From Mariniflexile fucanivorans (GTDB lineage Bacteria > Bacteroidota > Bacteroidia > Flavobacteriales > Flavobacteriaceae): a stretch of 64,000 nucleotides of DNA. This document shows positions 10,758 through 20,774 of the stretch, one piece after another. Each line of letters starts with the position of its first letter. Position 1 is the first letter of the stretch. The translations under genes were made by a program, and so were the position numbers. The notes under the pieces are model-generated. The model was given only the letters and a program-made list of their open reading frames with translations. It had not been told where the DNA came from and made no database searches. Where the stretch lies: the NCBI RefSeq assembly GCF_004341235.1, contig NZ_SLUP01000002.1, forward strand, positions 682,001-746,000, in the 5' to 3' direction.

Positions 10758-10985
10758 CTATTTAGGATACTGCCTCCTAATATTCCGGATCAAATCCTCC
10801 AACCCGTTTAATTTAAGCTCGTATACCTGTTTCAGCATATCGCCTAATTTTCCTTTAGGAAAGCCTTTTTGGTGGTACCAGACCACGTAATATTCGGGTA
10901 AATCTATTAAATAGCGGTCTTTATACTTACCAAACGGCATTTTGGTATGTGCTAAATCTATTAAGAATTGTTTGTCTGGAAGCAC
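10758..10985 (-). CDS. DUF3820 family protein
   Basis: The protein has 75 residues and the family signature MPFGKYKDRYLIDLPEYYVVWYHQKGFPKGKLG. DUF3820 is a small cytoplasmic family of unknown function; some members carry virulence-factor labels that do not apply here. The start is GTG at 10985, directly after the stop codon of the LysM protein with no gap, so translation is probably coupled to it. Confidence 0.85.
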   Translation of the reverse strand: MLPDKQFLIDLAHTKMPFGKYKDRYLIDLPEYYVVWYHQKGFPKGKLGDMLKQVYELKLNGLEDLIRNIRRQYPK

Positions 10986-12890
10986 TTATTTTACTTCAAC
11001 TATTTCTAAATCCTGATACTTTACAATATAAGTAGCATCATTGTAGTAACCACCCATCAGTTTCTTTTTATAGCCAAATTTATTCTCAACATGCTCGGTA
11101 AGTGGCGCATTGTTAACAGATTGGTACAAATCTTTAGACGTTGCTAAACGCAATACCACATCCATAGTTAAATCAAAACCCTTTACAGCACGTTTGCTAG
11201 GTGTGGCGTTATATGTTTTGGTGTAGTTTTTAACAAACGAATTGCTTTCCATATCTTCATACGACTTTGTGGTAGTTGCAAAATGAAGTTGAAGTTTTGA
11301 TAACTGATCGTTTGATACTTGTTCCCCTTCAAAAGCTGGATTAAAATTGGTTGTTACTAAAATAACTTCTGTAGCTGCACTATTTAAAGACGCTAAAACA
11401 CTTACAACGTTTGATGCAAACCCTTCGCTTTGCGTTTCTAAAAACACATAATTTCTGCCTGGTTTTAAATGGCTTCGAATATCTTCAACATAAAGAAAAT
11501 TTAAATCGTTGCCTGTTTTTCCTTTTCTTGAATAAACCGCTTTAGCAGAAGCAAATGTTTGTTTAAGGTTGTTTGCAATTGCGGCATTTTTAGTATCTGA
11601 AACAATAACTATATTTTTTTCTATGGAATCTGCTTTAACAAAATTTACTATTCTATCCTTTAACAAATCATCTGATGGTCGTGATTGAAACACATTATCA
11701 TACAAAGTTAAATTAGTACCAATGGGAGATATCACCGGTACATGAAAAGCACGTAATTCGGAAGCTACTTTGTCAAAAGTCTCAGATGTTAGGGGGCCAA
11801 TAACTGCATCAACATCTTTAAAATTATTTTCGTTCAATATTTTTAATACTTCACTTACTTGATATTTGGTATCGTAAACATCCACTTTAACAGATAGCCC
11901 TAATGATTTTAGGGAATCTAAAGCGGTTAACACCCCTGTATAAAAATCTAGAGAGGCATCTAAATAAGGATCTTTTTTTATGCTCCCTTTTACATCGCGA
12001 ATGGAATCGAAATCGACACGATTCAACCTAAAAGGCAACATAATTGCAATATGCTTGGTATCAAAATTTGTGATTTTAGTTACTAATTGCGTTTTTTTAG
12101 CAATAGGTTCCCCAGCAACATTCATACTATTTGTGTACGGAATTTTCAAAACCATACCTTCCTTTAAACCCGTTTCTTTTAGTTCAGGATTTAAAGCTTC
12201 TAATTGAGCTTGCTCTAATCCTAACTTAACTTTTAACCGATAAAAACCTTCTTTAGGTAATACGTTATAATAGCTGTATTTTTCATCAAAAACCTTAACA
12301 TTATCCCCACCTATATTCGGCACATTAATTTCTTGTCCGTCTTGCAAAACCTCTCCCATACCTGGGTTCAAATCTTCAAGCTCCTGTACCGTAATACCAA
12401 ATTTATAAGCAACACGCCATTTTCCTTCTTTAGGCAGAACTGTATACTTTTTAGTTACTGATTTCGCTTCCTCTTTAACTATTTTAAAAACAGGTATTTG
12501 AAGTTTATCGCCCTTGTTTAATGTATTGGCATATAAAAAAGTGTTGTGCTTTTTTATATCATCTTCAGTCACATCATAGCGTTTTGAAATGCTATACAAG
12601 GTTTCTTTTCTACTTGTTTTATGTTCCTTATAGCCTACCAATTCCTTTGTAGTAAAAATTTCTGTTTTTTTCGCTTTAGAAATAGGGATGATTAAAATAG
12701 TATTGGCTTTTAATTCTTTTTTTGCATCTGGATTCAAAGCATAAATATCGGAAACACCTACGCCATAACGGGAGGCAATACCGTTAATAGTTTCTCCTTT
12801 TTTAACTTGGTGAGTACTAAAGTTTTGTGCAGTTACAGCGTTTAAGTTGAACACGAATGCGAAACATAAAACGGAAAAGAATTTAATCAT
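10986..12890 (-). CDS. Exported LysM protein with periplasmic-binding-like domain
   Basis: The protein has 634 residues. A signal peptide (about 1-21) is followed by four LysM modules (about 26-70, 87-135, 147-192 and 206-252). The first two are canonical (KKGETINGIASRYGV); the last two are diverged (VLPKEGKWRVAYKFGI). From about 280 a type I periplasmic-binding-protein fold follows (AIMLPFRLN, VDAVIGPLTSETF). This architecture resembles envelope proteins that bind peptidoglycan and sense or stimulate cell-wall synthesis, but no ligand can be inferred. It lies 212 bp after guaA and is coupled to the DUF3820 gene. Confidence 0.88.
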   Translation of the reverse strand: MIKFFSVLCFAFVFNLNAVTAQNFSTHQVKKGETINGIASRYGVGVSDIYALNPDAKKELKANTILIIPISKAKKTEIFTTKELVGYKEHKTSRKETLYSISKRYDVTEDDIKKHNTFLYANTLNKGDKLQIPVFKIVKEEAKSVTKKYTVLPKEGKWRVAYKFGITVQELEDLNPGMGEVLQDGQEINVPNIGGDNVKVFDEKYSYYNVLPKEGFYRLKVKLGLEQAQLEALNPELKETGLKEGMVLKIPYTNSMNVAGEPIAKKTQLVTKITNFDTKHIAIMLPFRLNRVDFDSIRDVKGSIKKDPYLDASLDFYTGVLTALDSLKSLGLSVKVDVYDTKYQVSEVLKILNENNFKDVDAVIGPLTSETFDKVASELRAFHVPVISPIGTNLTLYDNVFQSRPSDDLLKDRIVNFVKADSIEKNIVIVSDTKNAAIANNLKQTFASAKAVYSRKGKTGNDLNFLYVEDIRSHLKPGRNYVFLETQSEGFASNVVSVLASLNSAATEVILVTTNFNPAFEGEQVSNDQLSKLQLHFATTTKSYEDMESNSFVKNYTKTYNATPSKRAVKGFDLTMDVVLRLATSKDLYQSVNNAPLTEHVENKFGYKKKLMGGYYNDATYIVKYQDLEIVEVK

Positions 12891-13102
12891 GTAAATCTAT
12901 TTTTTTTAATTGTGTTAAGAACAATACGGTTTGCTGTATACATATAACATGCCAAAAATGAGGCAACACGTATTTTGTACCGTCTTAATTATATACGTTT
13001 AAATTGTATAAACAATACAACTTAACGCAATAAATATAACTTATAAATTTTGTTTATCCAACAACTTATTTAATATCAAAAGATTACAGCTTTCGCAGGC
13101 AT

Positions 13103-14638
13103 TTATTCCCACTCAATAGTTGCTGGTGGTTTCGAACTGATGTCGTAAACAACTCTATTCACGCCTTTCACTTTATTTATGATGTCGTTTGATGTTTTTT
13201 GAAGGAACTCGTAGGGTAAATTTACCCAATCGGCTGTCATTCCATCGGTACTCTCCACCGCTCTAAGAGCTACACATTTTTCATAAGTACGCTCATCTCC
13301 CATAACGCCTACGCTATTAACAGGCAATAACATAGCACCAGCTTGCCAAACTTTATCGTACAAGCCCCATTCTTTTAAGCCGTTAATAAAAATAGCATCT
13401 ACTTCTTGTAGAATACGCACTTTTTCGGCAGTGATATCGCCTAAAATACGAATTCCCAAACCTGGACCTGGAAATGGATGACGTCCCAAAAGCTCTGGAT
13501 CAATCCCTAAAGTAGCACCAACGCGTCTTACTTCATCTTTAAAAATAGCACGAAGCGGTTCTACGATTTTAAGTTTCATAAAATCGGGCAAACCACCTAC
13601 GTTATGATGACTTTTTATAGTTGCTGAAGGCCCTCCTGTAGCAGAAACACTCTCTATAACATCTGGATAAATAGTACCTTGCGCTAACCATTTTACATCG
13701 GTAAGTTTATGAGCTTCATCATCAAAAACTTCTATGAATGCATTACCAATGGCCTTACGTTTCAATTCCGGATCCTCTAATCCTTTCAAAGCCGTTAAAA
13801 ACCTCTCGGAAGCATCAACACCTTTTACGTTAAGTCCCATACCTTTGTATTGATTCAATACACTTTCAAATTCGTTTTTACGAAGCAAACCGTTATTTAC
13901 GAAAATACAGTATAAGTTTTTACCAATGGCTTTGTGTAAAAGTACAGCGGCCACGGTAGAATCGACGCCACCAGACAAGCCTAACACTACTTTATCGTTT
14001 CCTACTTTTTCTTGAATAGCGGCTACGGTTTCTTCAACAAACGAATCGGGAGTCCAATCTTGATGTAACCCTGCAATGTTTACTAAAAAATTTTGTAGTA
14101 TCTGTTTTCCATCAGTTGAATGATACACTTCTGGATGAAATTGAATGGCATAGGTTTCTTCACCATCAATTCTATATGCTGCATTTTCAACATCGTGTGT
14201 GCTTGCTATTAAAACCCCATTAGTTGGTAGTTCTTTAATAGTATCACTATGGCTCATCCACACTTGACTTCCTGTATGGATATGTGCAAAAAATGGTTCG
14301 TTACTTTTTATGAAAGATAAATTAGCACGACCATATTCCCTTGTGTTTGAAGGCGCTACATTTCCACCCGAAAAATGAGCTAAATATTGCGCACCGTAAC
14401 AAACTGCTAAAAGTGGTTTTTTAGTTCTAATATTCGATAAATCTGGATGCAAAGCATCTTCATTTCTAACAGAATTTGGGCTACCAGACAGTATCACTGC
14501 CTTATAACTTTCAATATCGGTTGGAATTTTGTTGAATGGATGAATTTCGGAATAAATGTTGAGTTCTCGAACTCGACGTGCAATAAGTTGTGTGTATTGC
14601 GATCCGAAGTCTAAAATAAGTACCTTGTCATGTTGCAT
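13103..14638 (-). CDS. guaA: GMP synthase (glutamine-hydrolysing)
   Basis: GuaA converts XMP to GMP with glutamine and ATP. The chosen ATG at 14638 gives a product starting [22 protein letters not shown], as in the family; an ATG five codons upstream is less likely. The N-terminal class I amidotransferase has nucleophile Cys80 in AVCYGAQ and His/Glu in FHPEVYHS. The ATP-pyrophosphatase P-loop GLSGGVDST and a C-terminal dimerisation domain ending TIEWE follow. The length of 511 aa is normal. guaB lies elsewhere in the window (55.8-57.3 kb), so the two IMP-to-GMP steps are not in one operon. Confidence 0.98.
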   Translation of the reverse strand: MQHDKVLILDFGSQYTQLIARRVRELNIYSEIHPFNKIPTDIESYKAVILSGSPNSVRNEDALHPDLSNIRTKKPLLAVCYGAQYLAHFSGGNVAPSNTREYGRANLSFIKSNEPFFAHIHTGSQVWMSHSDTIKELPTNGVLIASTHDVENAAYRIDGEETYAIQFHPEVYHSTDGKQILQNFLVNIAGLHQDWTPDSFVEETVAAIQEKVGNDKVVLGLSGGVDSTVAAVLLHKAIGKNLYCIFVNNGLLRKNEFESVLNQYKGMGLNVKGVDASERFLTALKGLEDPELKRKAIGNAFIEVFDDEAHKLTDVKWLAQGTIYPDVIESVSATGGPSATIKSHHNVGGLPDFMKLKIVEPLRAIFKDEVRRVGATLGIDPELLGRHPFPGPGLGIRILGDITAEKVRILQEVDAIFINGLKEWGLYDKVWQAGAMLLPVNSVGVMGDERTYEKCVALRAVESTDGMTADWVNLPYEFLQKTSNDIINKVKGVNRVVYDISSKPPATIEWE

Positions 14639-14698
14639 GCGCAAAAATAGCAAGGATTTTATAATTACGATTTATGATTTATGATTTTTTTTAAAATT

Positions 14699-16072
14699 TT
14701 AAATCATGCTCTCTAAAATCATCTGAATATCGTTTTCTGTGGTATCAGGATTTATAAAACAAAAACGTGAAACGGTCTCAAAACTAGCACCCGTTTTCCA
14801 TTTGGTAGGTGTTACTAAAGCAAATCCTTTTTTATGGTTTTCATACGTCCAATGCGTATAATCTTCTGGTTTCCAACCTATTCTTCTATACAAAACGCAA
14901 GATAAGCTAGGGTCTCGAACCAACTCAACATGAGGCATTTCTTCAATTAATTTACCTGCTATTTGTGCCAATTCCAGACCACGTTCTACCGCTTCTTTAT
15001 ATCTGTTAACGCCATGCATCGCTAACGAAAACCACAAAGGCAACCCACGTACACGACGCGTAAGCTGTATTTGATAATCGCTCGGGTTGAAACCAACAGC
15101 ACCTTCATCTTTAAAAATATCTAAATACGAACCTTCTTGTGTATGCGCTTGTTTTGCTAATTCTGGATTTTTATAAATTACAGCACCACAATCGTAAGGC
15201 GAAAACATCCATTTATGTGGGTCTATGGTAATACTATCCGCCGTTTCAATACCATTAAATAAATACCTAACAGAATCGGCTACCAAGGCGCCTCCACCAT
15301 AAGCGGCATCGATATGAAACCACAATTTTTCCGTTTTACATATTTGCCCGATACCGGATAAATCGTCAATTATACCCGCATTTGTTGTGCCTCCAGTACC
15401 AACAACAGCAAACAATCGCTCACGTTGAAGACCTGTTAAGTTATTGATAGTTTGTTGTAATTCGATGGCTTCCAACTTATCTTCAGTATCTACAAGTAAC
15501 ACATCAATATCGGCTACTTTTGCCATAGCTTTTACAGATGAATGTGCTCCTATAGAAGTTATTATAAGTCCTTTTTTATATTTATTATCTTCATTTATAC
15601 TTCTCCAATACTCTCTTGCTGTGACTATAGCAGAAAGATTTGCAGCGGTACCTCCACTAGTAAACACTCCAAAAGCGCCTTCTGGCAATCCTGTTAAAGA
15701 GACCATCCAACGCATGGCTTCGTTTTCACAAAAAATACCACCAGCACCTTCCATCCAATAAGCACCATGAATACTTGATGCCGAAGTTACTAAATCGAAC
15801 ATAATAGCGGCCCTCGTTGGTGATGCCGGAACAAAAGCTAAATTTCTAGGATGATCTAACGGCACATTAGCATGCATTAAATGCTTTTTCCACAAGTTAA
15901 AAGCCACTTCACCGCCTATGCCTTCATTTGTAATTGTTTCACCTACCAATGCCTTTAAAGCTTCTTCTTTTTGAGGTTTTCCTATTTTGTTGGCTGTTGA
16001 TGAAATTCTATCAATAGTATATTTCATGACATCTAGTGTCATTTCTACCAATTCAATATCAATTTTATGCAT
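14699..16072 (-). CDS. PLP-dependent group II decarboxylase (aromatic amino acid / diaminobutyrate type)
   Basis: This 457-aa protein has the fold and motifs of group II amino-acid decarboxylases. HIDAAYGG at about 253-260 has the Asp that contacts the pyridine nitrogen. DPHKWMF carries the Schiff-base Lys287. TSGGTAANL binds phosphate. The substrate cannot be assigned; tyrosine/DOPA, 2,4-diaminobutyrate and aspartate enzymes share these motifs. It starts 6 bp after bshC and lies about 60 bp before guaA, so the three are probably cotranscribed. An aspartate decarboxylase feeding beta-alanine and CoA is one option, but this is only inference. Confidence 0.88.
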   Translation of the reverse strand: MHKIDIELVEMTLDVMKYTIDRISSTANKIGKPQKEEALKALVGETITNEGIGGEVAFNLWKKHLMHANVPLDHPRNLAFVPASPTRAAIMFDLVTSASSIHGAYWMEGAGGIFCENEAMRWMVSLTGLPEGAFGVFTSGGTAANLSAIVTAREYWRSINEDNKYKKGLIITSIGAHSSVKAMAKVADIDVLLVDTEDKLEAIELQQTINNLTGLQRERLFAVVGTGGTTNAGIIDDLSGIGQICKTEKLWFHIDAAYGGGALVADSVRYLFNGIETADSITIDPHKWMFSPYDCGAVIYKNPELAKQAHTQEGSYLDIFKDEGAVGFNPSDYQIQLTRRVRGLPLWFSLAMHGVNRYKEAVERGLELAQIAGKLIEEMPHVELVRDPSLSCVLYRRIGWKPEDYTHWTYENHKKGFALVTPTKWKTGASFETVSRFCFINPDTTENDIQMILESMI

Positions 16073-16078
16073 TTTTAA

Positions 16079-17671
16079 TTATAAGGTTAAAAGTGTAAAC
16101 TCTTGTTGAAGCGGATTTAGGTTTTTTATTAATTCTGGAATTAATTTCTCGCCATATTCCAAATAAAACTCTGAAAAATTGGTGTTTCGTTCTTGCAAAC
16201 TTCCGTTAGGAAATAATTCATTTTGAATGTCTATCATTCTAGAAACTTGGTCTGATAATTTACGTTTCTGTGCTTTAAGCAGGCGTTTTTCTAAAGCATC
16301 CAAACCTTTTATTTGTTTAACTTCTTGAGCTTTTACAGCGCCTAAAAAAGATTTATCGGTTTCTTCTGCAAGTTTGTACAAACCTTCAAACTGAGATTTT
16401 AATAGTTTTTTTTGTTCTGAAAAATCAATATCTATATTTGAAATTTCACGTACTTTTTTGTTAATAAAACTGTTCCGTTTCAAAAAAATATCTTCATTTG
16501 AAATTTGTAATTTTTGAAGCTTTTTAGATTGTCTCTCCGATTGAATTAATACCGAATTACGCAACAACAAAATAGGAAAAGGTTCTTCCACTTTATTAAA
16601 AAACTGTTTTAACTGAAACCAATAAGCCAACTCGCCACCACCACCAATGTAACATAAATTAGGTAAAATAATTTCTTGATATAACGGACGCATAATAACG
16701 TTTGGACTGAAACGCTCTGGGAAATCTAAAATTTCTTTGGCAATTTCATCTTTATTCCAAGTAATGTTGGTGTTAATTACTTTGTATGTATCGTTTTCAA
16801 AAACAATGCGTTCTCTTAAATTTTCAGCCAAATAAAACAGATTTATTTCGCGCGGATTTACTTGAATGCCATAGTGGATAGCAAGCTTTTCGTTTGTTTT
16901 AGTAACACTTTCACAAGCTGTGTTATTAATAACTTCATCCACCATAAAAGGAACGAATTTCTTTTTAAGCGTCCTTTCATTGGCATCTAATATGACCAAA
17001 CCGTAATCTTTAAACAATTTATTAGCTAAATAACGCGTTGCTTCAGCTAAATTATCATGGTTTAAATACGTTTCTTTAAAAAGTGATTTTATATTTTCAG
17101 CATTCTTGGTTGTGCCTAATTCTAAAGAAAATTGATTAAAAACGGCGTCTAGACCTTCGGTTGACAATTCCCCAACAGCACCACTTGCTTCTTTTGTCCA
17201 ATGTACTTTTTTACCTTTAAAGTTGAAGTAGTTAATTTCTTCAAAATCGTGGTCTTCAGTAGCCATCCAATAAATGGGTACAAAATTGTAATTAGGATAT
17301 TTCTGTTTTAATGTTTTTGTAAGATTGATTGTGGAAACTATTTTATATAAAAAATATAAAGGCCCCGTAAATAGATTTAATTGATGCCCTGTGGTAATGG
17401 TAAAGGTGTTTTCAGACGTTAAACTTTCAATGTTTTTTAAGGTAGCGTTAGAAGTTTCAATGCTTTTATATTGTTTTTCTAAAGTTTCTGCTAAAGCTAT
17501 TCTTATGTCTAACCGCACTGTTGATTGCTTTTCTTCAATTTGAGCTTTAAAATTCTCTAGTTTAGGAAAGCGGTTATAAAACACTTTTTGTTCTGGTTTT
17601 TCATCTAAATAATCACCTATAAGTGAAGAAAAATATCCTGTTTTTTTAAATGAAATACAATCGGTTGGCAT
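16079..17671 (-). CDS. bshC: Bacillithiol biosynthesis cysteine-adding enzyme BshC
   Basis: BshC adds cysteine to glucosaminyl-malate in the last step of bacillithiol synthesis. The 530-aa protein has the family N-terminus (TGYFSSLIGDYL), the nucleotide-binding-like core (TTGHQLNLFTGPLYFLYKIVS and PIYWMATEDHDFEEIN) and a long C-terminal coiled coil (about 390-490). GGGGELAYWFQLK is also a family signature. Bacillithiol is known to be the low-molecular-weight thiol in many Bacteroidota. The gene heads a leftward run with the PLP decarboxylase 6 bp downstream. Confidence 0.95.
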   Translation of the reverse strand: MPTDCISFKKTGYFSSLIGDYLDEKPEQKVFYNRFPKLENFKAQIEEKQSTVRLDIRIALAETLEKQYKSIETSNATLKNIESLTSENTFTITTGHQLNLFTGPLYFLYKIVSTINLTKTLKQKYPNYNFVPIYWMATEDHDFEEINYFNFKGKKVHWTKEASGAVGELSTEGLDAVFNQFSLELGTTKNAENIKSLFKETYLNHDNLAEATRYLANKLFKDYGLVILDANERTLKKKFVPFMVDEVINNTACESVTKTNEKLAIHYGIQVNPREINLFYLAENLRERIVFENDTYKVINTNITWNKDEIAKEILDFPERFSPNVIMRPLYQEIILPNLCYIGGGGELAYWFQLKQFFNKVEEPFPILLLRNSVLIQSERQSKKLQKLQISNEDIFLKRNSFINKKVREISNIDIDFSEQKKLLKSQFEGLYKLAEETDKSFLGAVKAQEVKQIKGLDALEKRLLKAQKRKLSDQVSRMIDIQNELFPNGSLQERNTNFSEFYLEYGEKLIPELIKNLNPLQQEFTLLTL

Positions 17672-17847
17672 ATACTAAATAATTAAAACGTAAAGATACA
17701 GTTAATACAATTTTAAAATCTAAAAATTTAGTTAAGAGTTTAACCACAACATATTAAATATAATCTTAAAATTTCATTAAAATACATATAAAACAGAACA
17801 ATTATTCGTATCTTAATAGAGTATAATCATTTATATATCAATGCGTC

Positions 17848-19104
17848 ATGAAAAATAAACGTTTTTTTATTTTGATACTTAGTTACTTCCTTTTCTTTAT
17901 TGGATTGCAACATTATTATGCGCAAACTTCACCTACATTTATCGAAATAAAAGGAAAAATAATTGATGAGGATTCAAAAGATGCTCTCATTTTTGCAGAT
18001 ATCATTATTTTAGATTCGAATATGAGTACTATAACTAATTCCGATGGTGAATTTGTATTGAAAGTACCCGATTCATTAACTTCAAAAGCTGTAATATTTT
18101 CACATTTAGGGTATCAAAAAAAGGAATTAAAAATTTCTGAATTAATTTCAAATTCAAAAATCACCTTAACTCCTTCTGCTACAGAATTAAGCGCTATAGA
18201 AATTAAAACCTTTAAAAATGCTGAAACTTTATTAAGAGAAACCCTAAAAAATAGGCATGTTTATAATAGTGATAATGCTTTAATGACTGGTTTTTATAGA
18301 GAAACCATTAAGAAAAGACGAAAAAATGCTTCTTTATCTGAAGCTGTGGTTCAAATACATAAACAACCGTATAGCAATTTTAAAAATGATGCTATAGAAC
18401 TTATAAAATCTAGGAAAAGTACCGATTATACTAGGTTAGATACGCTTGCTGTAAAATTACAAGGTGGCCCTTTTTGTAATTTATATACCGATATTATAAA
18501 ATACCCTGAATATATTTTCACTAACGACAACATACCTCTTTATGATTTTAGTTTTGGGGAGTCCACACAAGTAAACAACAACCCTGTTTATGTTATAAAT
18601 TTTAAGCAAAAACCGAGCATTATTGAGCCTTTATATTACGGCAAACTTTATATAGATTCTAAAACTTTAGCGTTAACAAATGCCGTTTTCAGTTTAAATG
18701 TTGAAAACAGGAAACTAGCAAGCGAAATGTACATTCGGAAAAAACCAAGAAAAGTAGATGTGTACCCTACCGAAGCCACGTATCGGGTAAATTACAGAAC
18801 TCAAAATGGGAAATGGCAATATGCTTACAGTAATATTTTATTAACTTTTAAAGTGAATTGGAAAGGAAAATTATTTAACAGTATTTACACGTTAAATAGT
18901 GAAATGGCAATAACTGATTGGCGTGTTAACAACACTAATATAGCCAAAAGCAGAGAAAACATGCTAAAACCAACCACCATTTTAGCCGATGAAACTTCTG
19001 GTTTTAAAGATCCTGCATTTTGGGGTGAATACAATATTATTGAACCCGAAAAATCTATAGAATCTGCTATTGAAAAAATCAAGAAACAATTAAAAAGAAC
19101 TTAA
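17848..19104 (+). CDS. Carboxypeptidase-regulatory-domain (CarbopepD_reg-2) outer-envelope protein
   Basis: The protein has 418 residues with an N-terminal signal peptide (about 1-25, ending YYAQ). The beta-sandwich CarboxypepD_reg domain (about 32-115) contains GKIIDEDSKDALIFADI and FSHLGYQKKEL. The rest (about 120-400) is a beta-rich region typical of Bacteroidota proteins in which this domain precedes an unannotated module. It lacks a TonB plug and the length for a 22-strand barrel, so it is not a receptor. The gene is followed by terC 68 bp downstream on the same strand. The function is unknown. Confidence 0.75.
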   Translation: MKNKRFFILILSYFLFFIGLQHYYAQTSPTFIEIKGKIIDEDSKDALIFADIIILDSNMSTITNSDGEFVLKVPDSLTSKAVIFSHLGYQKKELKISELISNSKITLTPSATELSAIEIKTFKNAETLLRETLKNRHVYNSDNALMTGFYRETIKKRRKNASLSEAVVQIHKQPYSNFKNDAIELIKSRKSTDYTRLDTLAVKLQGGPFCNLYTDIIKYPEYIFTNDNIPLYDFSFGESTQVNNNPVYVINFKQKPSIIEPLYYGKLYIDSKTLALTNAVFSLNVENRKLASEMYIRKKPRKVDVYPTEATYRVNYRTQNGKWQYAYSNILLTFKVNWKGKLFNSIYTLNSEMAITDWRVNNTNIAKSRENMLKPTTILADETSGFKDPAFWGEYNIIEPEKSIESAIEKIKKQLKRT

Positions 19105-19171
19105 AATATTTATTCAAAATACAATTTGTGAATGTAAATTTTAATTAATTTTACATACAAATTTTTATATT

Positions 19172-19963
19172 GTGATAGATTTTTTACTTACCGGTGATGC
19201 TATAATGGCATTATTAACCTTAACTTTTTTAGAAATAATTTTAGGTATAGACAATATTGTTTTCATCTCTATTGCTGCCAATAAACTACCCGAACACCAG
19301 CAATCGAAAGCAACTACCATTGGCTTACTTCTGGCTATGGTACAGCGTATTATTCTATTGTTTTTTGTTACTTTTTTAATAGGCTTAAAAGAACCTTTTT
19401 ATACGGTTGAATTAACGTGGCTACATGTAGCCATAAGTTGGCAAGCAATAATTTTGTTTGGTGGTGGCTTGTTTTTAATTTACAAAAGTACTTCGGAAAT
19501 TCATGAAAAAGTTGAAATGCCAGAACACGATGAAAATGTTGTAAAAGGCAAAAAAATAAAAAGTTTATCGCAAGCTATTGTGCAAATTATGCTCATTGAT
19601 TTTATTTTTTCAATCGATTCTATTTTAACCGCTGTTGGTATGACAAACGGACTGCACCCAAACCACAATTACAATTTAATGTTAATGATTATTGCCGTGG
19701 TAATTTCAATAGGTGTTATGATTGGTTTTGCAAACCCCATTCGCAGGTTTATAAACGAACACCCCAGTATGCAGTTACTGGGTTTAGCCTTTTTAATATT
19801 AATTGGCTTTATGCTAATTACTGAAGCGGCTCACTTATCGCACACTAAATTTTTAGGAAATGAAGTTGGCGCTATACCTAAAGGCTACTTATATTTCGCT
19901 ATTGCATTTTCGCTTTTTGTGGAGTTTTTGAATTTTAGGATTCAGAAAAAAAGAAAGGACTGA
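19172..19963 (+). CDS. TerC family integral membrane protein
   Basis: This 263-aa protein has seven or eight hydrophobic segments. Its hallmark is a pair of acidic motifs in membrane helices, LEIILGIDNIVFIS at about 21-34 and DFIFSIDSILTAVGM at about 150. TerC-family proteins are linked to metal (notably manganese) export and to tellurite resistance. The start is GTG at 19172, because the family's first helix (FLLTGDAIMALLTLTFLE) begins before the next ATG at 19205. Confidence 0.9.
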   Translation: MIDFLLTGDAIMALLTLTFLEIILGIDNIVFISIAANKLPEHQQSKATTIGLLLAMVQRIILLFFVTFLIGLKEPFYTVELTWLHVAISWQAIILFGGGLFLIYKSTSEIHEKVEMPEHDENVVKGKKIKSLSQAIVQIMLIDFIFSIDSILTAVGMTNGLHPNHNYNLMLMIIAVVISIGVMIGFANPIRRFINEHPSMQLLGLAFLILIGFMLITEAAHLSHTKFLGNEVGAIPKGYLYFAIAFSLFVEFLNFRIQKKRKD

Positions 19964-20000
19964 TCACTTTTTTAAAGTAGTTTATTTTTTACCGCTTTTA

Positions 20001-20774
20001 TTATTGTTCAAATTCAAACCATTGTTTAAGCATATACACTTCATCAATGGGTTTTCCTTCATTTATAATTTCAATCTTTAAAAAATCGTCCTCAGTAGCT
20101 ATGTATCTTAACTTTAAATTATGCATGCCGTTTGTGTCATAAAATGCTCCATATTTACAGTTAAAAGGATTATTCTCTACTTCATTTGTAAATATTGATA
20201 ATAGAATCATTTTCGTTGAGTAAATATCTTTCTCTTTATAACCGAAAATGCGATGGTCTTTTTTCATATTAGCAGACATCCATATGGAACCATCTTTTTC
20301 AATAAATGCCTTTCCCATATAATTGGCATCTATATTTTCTATTATCTTAACAGAACCATTACAAACATCCCCTTCTTCAGTTCCTTTAATCCATTCTTAA
20401 AGAGTTTCAATTCTTTTATTTGTAAGTTCCATTAAATAGAAAGCTCTACACGTTGGTTGAATTGTACCATAGATTTTGTCTGGATATTCAGGATATTTCA
20501 TTTGCATTTCAGCATCACGAAACTGAATCCAAATTCTTTGTGATTTTTTTAAGTTTTCAACAAAAATTAAATCTGTTTTATAGGCCGTTAAAATCTTTTT
20601 ATAGACGTCATTCAGTTCCTTATCAGATTTATCAAATTCCGCATAAGCCTCTCGGTTCATTTCTGCTTGAGTTTGCGAAAAACAGTTGAATCCTGAAGTT
20701 AGAACAACAATTATGATGATTCTAAAAATCAATAAACCAAAAATATTAAAACAGTTTGGTTTGCCCTTTACCAT
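20001..20774 (-). pseudogene. LprI-family (DUF1311) exported protein split by an in-frame TAA
   Basis: The upstream part has a signal-peptide-like stretch ending NCFSQ. An LprI domain follows (YKKILTAYKTDLIFVENLKKSQRIWIQFRDAEMQMKYPE, shown here only as its landmarks YKKIL, RIWIQFRDAE and CRAFYLMELTNKRIETL). It stops at TAA, 20397-20399. The same frame then continues for 132 codons. The first of these, EWIKGTEEGDVCNGS, is what the family normally has after that helix, including the second Cys. A Lys codon changed to TAA is the simplest reading. The remainder up to 20001 is a beta-rich tail. The true start is unclear: ATG at 20774 overlaps parC, and TTG at 20732 gives a shorter signal peptide. 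Confidence 0.65.
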
